Shown here: positions 54,423 to 64,000 of the stretch, piece after piece
Numbering within the stretch: position 1 is the stretch's first letter
Layout of the letters: the number at the start of each line of letters is the position of its first letter
Source: Limonium bicolor
Lineage: Eukaryota > Streptophyta > Magnoliopsida > Caryophyllales > Plumbaginaceae
Length of the DNA: 64,000 nt
Direction of reading: 5' to 3'
Assembly: GCA_023374045.1 (NCBI GenBank)
Contig: CM041777.1
Coordinates: forward strand, 111,069,588 to 111,133,587
The notes under the pieces: model-generated
What the model saw: the letters and a program-made list of their open reading frames with translations, nothing else
Told to the model about the DNA's origin: nothing
Database searches by the model: none
Translations under genes and position numbers: made by a program

Positions 54423-57400
54423 CTAGAACTGGTGACAAAGAAACATGTAACTGCTCGACCAACTCCAACTCATACTGAAACAGACCACGTCTCCACATAA
54501 GCTACCACTGCCAATTACCATCTGGATCCCATAAAACCCATTTGTGTCACTGTGTTGTCTTGCTGGGAACTCAACTGAAACAGCGGGGAAAGGAAAACTT
54601 AAGAACACCCACTTGACTCCATCTATCATACCGAAAAAGCACATCACACGCCCACTCCCCAAAGAGATTGCTACTTTTGAATCTAGCAGTGACTGAAGAG
54701 GACTAAACTGCATAGTGGCCTGGTGAATCAAATACCAAATTCCTTTACTCACTGTTAAGCCATCCTGAAGATCACCCGTATGGGTACCATTCTGCATGCT
54801 ATATATGGGCTGAACAACTCTTCTCCAGAGAGAATGTTTGCTCTGAGCGAACTTATATCTCCACTTGGCCAAGAACGCAAGATTCTTCAATTGTAGATCA
54901 GTAAAACCAAGGCCACCAACATCTTTAGGCCGAGCCATTCTTCTCCATGAGACTGTAGTTAAGAGCTTACTAGAATTCTTACCCCAGAAGAACTGCCGCT
55001 GTAGAAAATTAACTGCTTTCGCACCTTCACCGGAATCTTAAACAGACTGGCATAATATAATGGGATAGATTCAAGAACCAATTTGATTAGGAGCGCTCTA
55101 CCTGTTTTGGAGAGACTTGTAGCTTTCCATGTAGCCAGCTTGCTTTTAACCCATTGGATTACCGGCTCCCAGGTCTCAGCTTTCCTAGGATTAGCACCCA
55201 ACGGGCACCCCAAGTATGTAGACGACAACTCTCCTAACCTGCATCCAAATATATGCTGAACCATCTAACTCTCTTCGACACTAGCATTGATACAGAAGGC
55301 CATTGATTTGTCCAGGTTGATCCGCAGCCCACTCATCTCCGTGAATATAATGAGGATCTTATGAAGATGGACTAGTTCCTCTTTATTGACTGCGCTAAAT
55401 AGCATAAAATCATCTGCAAACTGCAAAATGAGTGACATTCACTTGTCTTCACCTACACTTAACCCTGTAAACATATGCTGATTCACTACTCCTTGGATGA
55501 GCCAGCTCAATACTTCCACCATAATAATAAATAACGAAGGTGATAGGGGATCGCCTTGTATCAAGCCCCGTGAAGGAGCAAACGGCTTTGTAGGCGAGCC
55601 ATTCACTAGGAGCGATATCTAGAGGTTGTAACACTTTCCATAATCCAATTCCTCCATGTGTGACCAAACCCCATCTCAGTAAGCATTTTTCCAAGAAATT
55701 CCAATGATATGAGTCATAAGCTTTTTTCAGATCAATTTTTAACAACAACCCCTTCTCTTACTTTTTCAACCATGATATCACTTCATTAGCAATAAGCGGC
55801 CCCTCAAGAATGTTCCTCTCTTTCACAAACCCAGATTGAGTTTCTCCTATAAGCTTCGGTAGCAGATGACTAAGGCGGTTACTTAGCAATTTTGCAATGA
55901 CTTTGTATAGGCAGCCCACCATACTTATTGGTTTGTAATCCTCCCGCTTAGTAGCCTCAAGCTTCTTTGGGATCAGGGAGATCCACGTGATGTTCGTACC
56001 TCTTTCAAGTTGAGAAGTGCAGAAGAATTTTCTCACATCATTACAAAATTCTGCACCAATGACATGCCACATCTTCTTTACAAAGTTCATATTATACCCA
56101 TCTGAACCCGGCGCCTTAGACCCATCACAGTCTAATACTGCCTGTCGAATTCTCTGAGATGGGAATGACTTCCAATCGCGTTGCTTGCACAAGGGACAGC
56201 CGCGGATGCAATATGTCAGGAGGATGCACATCTGAGGTAGGAACCGCAGTAAACAGTCGCTCATAGAATTCAACCACATGCTTCCGAATATCCCTTGGAT
56301 TATCCACTACTGAACCATCTATAACTAAGCACTGCATCTGTTTTTACGGTGGTTTATAGTAGCCCTCTTATGGAAGTACCTCGTATTATGGTCCGCATCA
56401 CGCACCCATTTATCTCTCACCATTTGTCTCCAATAAATCTCTTTGTTTTTCTCAGCAGTTTCCAGCCTCTTCCAGGCTTGCACTCTCTCATTTTCGACCA
56501 GTTGTGAACAATCACCTTCCTCTAGTTTTTTTCTACCTTCCTCAACTCTTCTATGTAATCGCTGATACGCTGGTCAATCCCTCCAAAAGTATCTTTATTC
56601 CACCACTTCAAAGACCCTTTCAGTCGTTTCAGCTTATTCATCGTAGAGCCAGACACCATTTTGTTCCATTCATTTTAATAAAGCGTTCAAAGCCCGGATG
56701 TTCCAACCATGCATCAGTGATCTGAAAGGTTTAGGCCCCCAGTTTATCTTCCCCGTGGTTAATACCAACAGTCGGTGATCTGAAATTACCCACGCGCTAG
56801 ATCTGAGGATCACTTCCATATATTGAAACAGCCACTCATATGTTGCAAAAGCTCTATCAATCTTGCTAAACGACCCATGACCTCTCCATGTGAATTGGGC
56901 ATCTCGTAATGGAATTTCTAACAGCTGCATATTATTTACCCATGCGTGAAAGTTATTCATACCCATCGTCAGTCTAGCTGATGTGGACGACACTCTCTCG
57001 GACGGGATTAATATTTCATTGTAATCCCCAACAACCAATAATTCTGGTTGCCACCTCTGTTTCGTTAGAAGTAGTTCCTCAAATAGAAGTCCACGTTCCC
57101 GTGGATCACACGGAGCATAAACAAACACTATTGAACTTTTAAGCCCATCTGATCGAGACCTTATATCCACCAGCATCCATCTGACTCCCTTCTCAACCTA
57201 TGTACCTCTATTTGTTCCTCATCCCACATGACAATGATTCCACCTGATCTACTTGAATCGGAATTTCAGCCCATGCTAGGCTGCATTTATTTTTCCCCAG
57301 AAATATGGTATTTTTTGTGATGCTGATCCACTATGTTGAGTCTCCACGAGACCCAGAATAGAAATATTTTGCCTCCGAACTTCCTCCCTCATTTTTCTTT

Positions 57401-57451
57401 GTTTATCTTTTGAGCCTATACCTCTGATGTTCTATAGTCCTATCGTCACCA
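54423..57451 (-). pseudogene. LINE ORF2: AP endonuclease and reverse transcriptase (broken)
   Basis: The ATG at 57451 is followed within a few codons by a stop and then NIRGIGSKDKQRKMREEVRR and ILGLVETQ, the start of the AP endonuclease. GDYNEIL (about 57030), QFTWRG and SDHRLLVL (about 56770) complete the endonuclease. The RT has KAPGSDGYNMNFVKKMW, WISLIPKKLEATKREDYKPI, TQSGFVKERNI, KIDLKKAYDSYHWNFL and FADD (about 55420), then LGCPLGANPRKAETW and LSKTGRALLIKLVLESIPLY. A C-terminal block MARPKDVGGLGFTDLQLKNL follows. Six or more frame breaks. Intact ORF2 nicks the target and primes reverse transcription there. Confidence 0.9.
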
Positions 57452-57531
57452 TTTTGTTTCTAGTTATTGATCTGGGGCTAGATTTGGGCGATAATATTCG
57501 CTCTAGTCTGACTCGGATTTGGCATATAACA

Positions 57532-58553
57532 TCATAACTTCGAGAGTATGTTAAGGCATTCCTCTGCTTCTATTGCAGCATCAATAATTTTACGAACTTC
57601 GTTTCTGGTCGTTCTCTCTCTTCCCGGGATGTCACGCGGTTCAGAAAATATTTTGTATAGAATCGCGAGTGTCCACTGGCTGTTGCGGGGCAGCGTGCTG
57701 TGATTGGTGGGAAACTGTTCTGCCACTGATTGCATCAAAACGGTCTGAGAAAAAAAGGCCTGCTGATCCATAATATTTGTTGTAGAATAATATCACTAAT
57801 ATACTCTCCTTGCTGGCGTTCTTTTCTTGCGTTGAATGCGGCCAAATTCTTCTTCCAACAGCACGTCATTTCCCTGCTCATCTCTCTCCGTAATAATTTC
57901 AGTTTCAGTTTCTAACCGTGCATGCGGAAGTGCAGAATGGAGAATCGTTGGTGGACGTAATTCCTGGCATAAATTAACTGAATTAATCTGACCACCTCTT
58001 TCATCACCTGACCGTAGATTATTCTGAACTGATTGTACTGGCAAAGCAGAGCTAGCATCCGCAGCTAGTTCATTTTCATTTTCTAATGTCACCGCATTTA
58101 TGCCACCTGCTGATCTCGATTTTCTTCTGGGAGGGCCACTTGCTTATTTATCATCATGTCGGGGTTTGCACTATACTTTCAGAGAGATCTGGCTTTCCAC
58201 CCTTTAATAATGGGTCGTTGGCTTCTACAATACTCACGTGGAACTTCTAGTTTTCCACATTGATCATAATTTGAAAGTTAATCAACTGAAGGCTTGACGT
58301 CTTAATCTGAATATGGATTTCGGTATTTTCCACAAACTGATTGTGTTCCTCTTCTATTTGAATCACATCACCGACTGTCTGGACTATTTTCCGCACGTTA
58401 TTCTTATTCCATGCGTGAAGAGGAATACCTCGCACTACAACCACGTTCTTTTTTTTTCAACCTGGTCTGCCGTACCCCACTGTCTAACTTGGATTACATC
58501 TCGATTCATCTCCGCATAGCTCTTCTGATTCATAATTTCAACTACTTCGCTGG
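57532..58553 (-). pseudogene. LINE ORF1 C-terminal part (broken)
   Basis: Pieces read VVRGIPLHAWNKNNVRKIVQ and TVGDVIQIEEEHNQFVENTE near 58250-58440, close to RGIPLHAWNKKNV in the LINE at 36023-37584. Later pieces are low-complexity, and the tail has WTLAILYKIFSEPRDIPGRE and AAIEAEECLNILSKL (stop at 57532). The N-terminal RRM part would lie in or beyond the N gap. Confidence 0.75.
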
Positions 58554-59053
58554 NNNNNNNNNNNNNNNNNNNNNNNNNNNNNNNNNNNNNNNNNNNNNNN
58601 NNNNNNNNNNNNNNNNNNNNNNNNNNNNNNNNNNNNNNNNNNNNNNNNNNNNNNNNNNNNNNNNNNNNNNNNNNNNNNNNNNNNNNNNNNNNNNNNNNNN
58701 NNNNNNNNNNNNNNNNNNNNNNNNNNNNNNNNNNNNNNNNNNNNNNNNNNNNNNNNNNNNNNNNNNNNNNNNNNNNNNNNNNNNNNNNNNNNNNNNNNNN
58801 NNNNNNNNNNNNNNNNNNNNNNNNNNNNNNNNNNNNNNNNNNNNNNNNNNNNNNNNNNNNNNNNNNNNNNNNNNNNNNNNNNNNNNNNNNNNNNNNNNNN
58901 NNNNNNNNNNNNNNNNNNNNNNNNNNNNNNNNNNNNNNNNNNNNNNNNNNNNNNNNNNNNNNNNNNNNNNNNNNNNNNNNNNNNNNNNNNNNNNNNNNNN
59001 NNNNNNNNNNNNNNNNNNNNNNNNNNNNNNNNNNNNNNNNNNNNNNNNNNNNN
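58554..59053. other. Assembly gap (500 N)
   Basis: Exactly 500 unknown bases, a placeholder length. It hides the LINE ORF1 / LTR2 junction and the U5 end of LTR2. Confidence 0.99.
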
Positions 59054-62000
59054 TTACCTTCACAATCTCACCTTTTCTCATTCTCTCAACCCTCACGTCA
59101 GCACCCCCTCACTCTCTGATTTTTCTTCTTCCCGACAGCCATGGAGGCTAGAAAACACACAAAACCTCACCTTCTCTCCTTTGTAACTTCTTCAATACTT
59201 GTCCAAAAATCATAAAAATTACACCATTGTAATCTCCTCATAAAGAGCAACAATTCCCTCTTTTCAAAATCCAGAAAAGAGCATTTTCATTTCGGTGGGT
59301 ATACCCCATTTGGAGCTTCAAGACTACCACTAGGAGGCCCTCCTTCTCCTTGTTCTTGTAAGGTAAAAATATTCTCAAAAACTCATTTTTCTAGCCTCAA
59401 AGGCAAAACAAAATCTGAATAAAACCTTGTTTACTCCCTTTGTTCCAGCCGATTTGGATTCATTGGTGGAGTTGGAACTTGTATTTGAACCACTCCAAGC
59501 TTTGTTTGCACTCTTGAGAGGTAAAGGAAATTCTAAACCTAAATCTATATTTAACCGTACGTAAGGTTAGGTTAGTTTGGTATTGATTGTGGGTTATGAT
59601 ATTAGATTTGTGGGTAGCGGTGGGAAAGAAAAGAAGGCAAGAAAGAAGGAAGGAAAGAAAACAAACAGAAGCAAAAAACAAGGTAAAATTACCTCTGTTC
59701 ACCGTGTGTGTGCGTATATGTATATTGTAAACCAATGAAAAACCCACTGTAAACAGTAAAACAGATGAGCAAAATGGTAGTATGAACATTAGTTGTTAGT
59801 TGAAATCTGTCAAAACAAAAATGTAAACTGCTGTTGTAAATGAACTGATGCGCATACATATATGTACTGTCGATATATATATAAATGACAGGATGAAACC
59901 GATGTTGTGGAAAGAATTAGTGTGAGGATAATGTAAGATTATAGGGGAAACTATGGCAAAATTTACCTAGAAACTATATCACTTAGGAGCTGTTAGCATT
60001 TGTAGGATGAATGAAAATGAAGCAGACAGCAGCAGCAGTTCGGTAGAGTTGCAACAGAGGAAAAAATAAGTGAAATAGTGAAAATGGTGAGATAGCAGTA
60101 GGTTGAGAGAATTGATTTTGGTGATGAATTTAGGTAAGTTAGATACTTGGGTAAGTAGTTAAACACATAATATTAACATTAGAAACCATAGGGAAGTGAT
60201 TAAAGGAAGAAGAGAATGAAACAGAGCGTGGAAAAATTCTGTCGTAACAGACCAATTGTTGGTCCGGGACCTAGGTCCTACATTAAGGCCCGGACCAACC
60301 ATGTAGAAATAACCGTGAGTTTACAATTTCCGTCCGGTCCGGGACTTAGCCTAGGTGCAAGGACCCGGACCACCTTACCAAATTAAACCGAGATTGAAAT
60401 ATCCTATGGGTCCGGGACTTAACCCAAGAGCAAGGGCCCGGACCACTTTACAAATCAATTCGTGACTCAGCTGCAAACGGTCCGGGACTTACCCTGATGC
60501 AAGGACCCGGACCACAACAAAAAATACCGAGAGTCTGAAATGTATAGGTCCGGGACTTAGGACCTAGACAATGTCCCGGACCAACACCCAGTTTCACCCG
60601 AGAGAAATTTTTAACGGGCAGTAGCGTAAGGTTGTTTGGATATGGTATATAGTTACTTAAGACTTAAGTAATCATAAATAAGAGTCATTAGGAGTATAAA
60701 CAAGCTAGGATAAGAATGTGAAGTAAGTAAATAATGAAAATAAAATTGTACAAGTAAAATTAATAAGTATGTAAAATGTGAATTGTATAACCGAATTAAT
60801 AAGTATGAACGGGAAAATTAAGAACGAAGTAAGGTTGTGAATCATAGCTGATTGTTGTGTAATGTTATGTATATAATAGGACTTGATTTGTGACACCGGA
60901 GGACGTTCGGAAACACGTACAACGGTGAACGGTATGAATTCCTCATGCCCCGTATGCTACCTTGGTTACTCTGATTTGTGTGTGTGCTAATTGATCACCA
61001 AATAAGATAAACACGAATCGGAGTTAATATGCTTACTTGTGAAATGTAGTGTTGTATGTTGTATATTGTCTTTAACTAGTTTGTATAATTCATGAAATGT
61101 ATGGATGATAATGAATGTGTGTATGTTGGTGATTATTGTGACCGATATATTGTGATTGGACTTAACTTATTCCTAACAAGCTAACCAATCTAACTAAAAT
61201 TGGTAATGAAATTGGAATGAGTAAAAGTCCGATATAGTTTCGGCCACGCGTGAGGATGAGGAGACACAAGAGGTTGGATCCGATTCCTGACTCTTAAACT
61301 GGTCCGCGGCCCAAACCCCTTAAATGGGTAGCATCCCGGATTGGTGAGTCAAGTAAATCCCGGATGTGGGACGGAGTAGTCCCCAAGGCCGGAGGTCCCG
61401 ACGACTTAACTTGAGTATAAGCAAGTAAGTAAGAATGAGTAAGTAAGTGAATGAAAGTAAGTAAGTGTAAGTAAGTAAAGTGAAATGAGTAAAAGAGTAA
61501 ATAGCATTCCGATTAACCCGGATGCTCAATTTGGCTAACCCTTGTGAAGGTAAGTATGGTGTATGAATTGTTGTTGCCTTGTATTGTATATGATTGAAAT
61601 GTATGTATGTTGTATGCAAAGCATGTATGTATGTAATAAATGAACAAGCATGTTTAGTGGACGTCAAATAGTCGGCGTGCCCTTGTTAGCACGCGGTATA
61701 TGCGGAGTTCATGCGCAGCGTAAGCTGACCCCCTAGGGGGCTGTTTTTACCACAATGCAGGTACTCGTGAAGGATGAAGACTAGGAGAGTTGAAGTTTAA
61801 TTTCTCTTGTCTTTCTTTTTGGATTGTAAACATTGAATTATGATTGGTGTACTAAGTAGTACACGGCTAGGAGCCTTTTTGATTAGCCGGTGTACCATGG
61901 GGTACACCCTTTTGGATTTGATAGTATGGGAATTGGTATAGATGAGTAGCTTTTAGAAACTCATTCTTTTGGGAACATGAAAGGTTGTAAAGAACATACT

Positions 62001-62242
62001 TAATTACTCGGTAATCCTTTAAGTAAGTGCAAGGTATTTTGTAATCAGTAAGTAATGTTTAGTAGCTCGGTATACTTAGGCATCAGACCGTCACTGTATT
62101 GTAGGGTAAGCCTTGCTAGCTGTATGGGCGGTTAGCGGCATTGTTTCACCCGCCGTAGTAAGTAGTATTATTCCGCTGCAAACTCGTAGGACTACCAGGA
62201 CGATTAGAAGGTAAGTATAGCATTAACGGTTGGGGTGTTACA
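59054..62242 (-). mobile_element. LTR2: long solo LTR related to LTR1 (U5 end in gap)
   Basis: Read on the minus strand it begins TGTAACACCCCAACCG at 62242. It shares ordered blocks with LTR1: GTACACCxxxTGGTACAC (near 61880), CCCCTAGGGGGTCAGCTTA (near 61730), GCACGCCGACTA, CCGGATTAACCGAATG-like and CAAATCxGxGTAACCA (near 60965). A palindrome array lies at 60261-60582. LINE ORF1 is on one side and non-LINE DNA on the other, with no internal retrotransposon domain, so a solo LTR is likely. About 0.6 kb at the U5 end should be in the gap by comparison with LTR1. Confidence 0.75.
60261..60582. repeat. Array of five imperfect palindromes in LTR2
   Basis: Five units have arms GGTCCGGGAC and GGACCCGGACC-like, centres such as TTAGCCTAGGTGCAA. 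Left arms start at about 60261, 60336, 60409, 60479 and 60547. Stem sequence differs from LTR1. Confidence 0.92.
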
Positions 62243-62384
62243 CCCTGGGAGTCTGGAATAATTAAACCCAAAGGACTAGCGAGGTGAGGATCTGCAACAG
62301 ATTCTTTCCTTCTTCTCTGTTTGATCTTACCCGAGGCCTCATGCACCAGTCTCTAAGTCTAACCCTCTGTCTTCTCTACTCTAG

Positions 62385-62611
62385 TGTGTTAATCCCCTTG
62401 GTGGAATCGATCTGGAAGTGAGCCAAAATCTCCAGCAAACTAGCCCTGATCAAGGTAAGAAAAGCGGTTAAAAATCTGTGCTTCTCTACACTTACTAACA
62501 GCACTAAAACAAACAACGACTGAATATGGCATCTGGGTTTTGTCCAGCTGTGAAGAGATATCAGGAAGTACCGAAGGCTAACCCAGGGAAAACCATTGAG
62601 ACACTCAAGAG
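62385..62611 (+). CDS. Two possible internal exons of an unknown gene
   Basis: After an acceptor CTTCTCTACTCTAG the first exon (62385-62454) reads CVNPLGGIDLEVSQNLQQTS then PDQ, and ends at a donor AAG|GTAAGA. The second (62548-62611) follows TTTTGTCCAG and, in matching phase, reads AVKRYQEVPKANPGKTIETL then K, ending AG|GTGAGC. Good borders and a kept phase across the intron are encouraging. No further exon could be tied in on either side, and LTR2 ends only 140 bp upstream. The minus strand also has an open stretch at 62243-62346 (HEASGKIKQRRRKESVADPH...), so strand is not certain. Product unknown. Confidence 0.35.
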
Positions 62612-62779
62612 GTGAGCTGGCTCTAAACCGATTTGCATATATATATAACAAAAAAAAACCCCACACAGCAAAACTATCAAGCTGCAGTTATTAACTATTT
62701 CGTTTTCAGTAAAACTTGTTTTCATAACCAGTCCTGAAGTGTTGTCCACATGTTATGAATATTTTGAAGTTAGAGCTAC

Positions 62780-64000
62780 GTTAGACACTTAACTAGGTAC
62801 TAGCTAACCTGAGAATGTGAGAAAACAGACAATCTATTGCAACAGAAATAAATAACTGAAGAACATGCAAGGGTTGATTTTCAGTGCTGTGTCTTTCGAG
62901 TTCTGTGTGGGTATGTTTCAGTGGTGTAGTCCTTGATAATTATGGGCTGTCTTAAAATTAACACAATACTAAAACCTATGGCTAAGTAGGCAGACGGGTG
63001 GATACTAAAGTTGAGAGTCAAACTGGTGAGCAAACAGAAACGGTAGAGGAAAGAAACATCAGTTTCAGTTTCTGAAGTTTAGTGCTTCTGGATATTAACC
63101 TCACGGGGGTATAGCCATGGCTTTGTGGGTTCTTTGCGGATAGATTCTTATTAAGACACCTAGCTAAGCAACTTAAGGAAAGATAACAATAAATCATATC
63201 AGGTCCTGGTTATGATTGCAGTGTCGAGAGAGTTCTGTTCCAGCAGAGGCGAGTTCCTGTAGGATTACCAAGCTGCTTGTCTGTTAAAATGAGAATGAAA
63301 CACCTAACTAAGTAGGTAAGTAATCTGGGGGAAAATTGAAGTCGTGTAACAATCTGACAGGAAAGAAAGTAAATGAAGAACATCAGAATTGATAATTCAG
63401 TTTATGGTATTCCTAAAAATGTGCTTTCTGTATAACCTTGTGCAGAAAAATTAAGAGAAGCTATACTGAGTTGTTAATGTCCCTAAAACGTTACTAACAT
63501 ACCCAGTCTATGAGTATTTGGGGAGAGACTTAGAGACAGGTTAAGAATCCAATAGAAAAGGTAGAAGATAAACCACAAGTGTGTATGAGTTCTTCCAGTT
63601 TCCTCTTTCAGATTTGCTAAGTTTTATATGAGTGAGTTCCAGCAGAGTTAACAGGGCTGTAACACTTGTGTTTGTCTGCTACCTGCCTAGGAGCAACCTA
63701 AGTGTAGTGTTGGAACTAGCAATTTGTTTCATGGTGTAAGGAAAATTTGTATCAGCAACTCACGAGTTGAATAACTAAGTGAGCTTGGTCAGAGAAAGAT
63801 TATGCAGGAATCCATTAAAAAGAAAAATGCAGAAGTTAGTTTCACTGGCTGCTATCTGCGCACCTTCTATATAATAACCTTTCAGAAGTAACCTGAAACT
63901 TGTATTGGGTAAATGGCCAATCTAGAAGCTTGCTTACACATCCTGCTAAGTGCAAATAAGTGGGGGAGAAACTAGAAGTTAGCTTAATGAATGAAAGTAA
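62780..64000. repeat. Degenerate long-period repeat, no gene seen
   Basis: Words such as TAACTAAGTAGG / GGCTAAGTAGGCAG / GCTAAGTGCAAATAAG followed by gaps and GAAGAACATxxxGxxTTGAT recur at intervals of roughly 140-200 bp (about 62790, 62983, 63163, 63306, 63693 and 63949). Units are poorly conserved and the period is uneven. No ORF of note. It may be intron or old satellite-like DNA. Confidence 0.35.

Larger units (their letters stand above)
54290..58553 (-). mobile_element. L1-type LINE with ORF1 and ORF2, 5' end in gap
   Basis: Reading leftward: ORF1 tail (58553 to about 57530), a short spacer, then ORF2 with endonuclease and reverse transcriptase (57451 to about 54423). The 5' end runs into the N gap. 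The 3' end has no A tail, and a 30-bp piece of the LINE (54690-54719) recurs at 54312-54341 with one mismatch, which points to a rearranged 3' end. The ORF1 is related to that at 36023-37584. Confidence 0.85.

Noticed and set aside
54355..54440. CACTAGAAATTG and CACTAGAACTGG as the missing CACTA terminus
   Set aside because: They lie within or next to LINE sequence on the wrong side and lack subterminal repeats.
58411..59151. Open frames crossing the N gap
   Set aside because: They only exist because unknown bases contain no stop codons.
62146..62346. Minus-strand ORF HEASGKIKQRRRKESVADPH as a LINE ORF1 part
   Set aside because: It crosses the LTR2 border, and no other ORF1 block is found to its right. 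Left open as an alternative to the plus-strand exons but not annotated.

Overview
The window is nuclear DNA of a flowering plant, almost certainly a eudicot. It has intron-bearing genes with GT/AG borders, TATA boxes, Ty1/copia and gypsy-type LTRs, L1-type LINEs, MULE, CACTA, hAT, Tourist and Stowaway elements, a tRNA-derived SINE, and a tandem family of Cf-like LRR receptor-like protein (RLP) genes. I see no bacterial, organellar or viral genes. Species cannot be named from the sequence.

Layout. 1-8.75 kb: RLP copy A (minus strand, broken, running off the left edge) and its upstream flank, which is split by a full-length copia element (2769-8294, TSD GCGGT). 8.75-11.05 kb: SINE, truncated Tourist MITE, and a LINE-ORF1-like repeat carrying a nested hAT MITE. 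11.7-16.0 kb: a 4.3-kb solo LTR (LTR1). 16.6-25.0 kb: an 8.4-kb Mutator-like element (MULE1) carrying a plant-mobile-domain (PMD) gene, a PB1-like gene on the opposite strand, an 11-copy minisatellite and a decayed transposase. 25.0-31.4 kb: the intact RLP gene (copy B, 937 aa) and flanks. 31.5-40.0 kb: RLP pseudogene C and an upstream flank homologous to that of copy A, holding an ORF1-only LINE, a PIF/Harbinger-like element and a SINE. 40.0-44.1 kb: Stowaway and Tourist MITEs, then a second MULE (9-bp TSD) full of tandem arrays with a spliced exon on the minus strand. 44.1-46.5 kb: second copy of the LINE-ORF1/hAT-MITE repeat. 46.5-54.1 kb: decayed CACTA element with Transposase_24-like and Ulp1-like exons, interrupted by two LTRs. 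54.3-58.55 kb: a LINE on the minus strand (ORF1 and ORF2), then a 500-N gap, then another long solo LTR (LTR2, 59.05-62.24 kb). 62.2-64 kb: possible plant exons and a degenerate repeated stretch.

The only convincing intact host gene is RLP copy B, a membrane-anchored receptor without a kinase domain and probably a defence receptor acting with an adaptor kinase. Copies A, B and C are a tandem cluster. Shared and missing insertions order the events: the SINE predates the A/C duplication, while the copia element in A and the LINE and Harbinger-like element in C came after it.

Most notable observations. (1) Three LTRs carry tandem arrays of imperfect palindromes with the same ~70-75 bp pitch but different stem sequences. 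(2) MULE1 has two divergent promoters flanking a minisatellite. (3) The two copia LTRs differ by about 2 substitutions but about 9 small indels, so many frameshifts in this window may be consensus errors rather than real decay.
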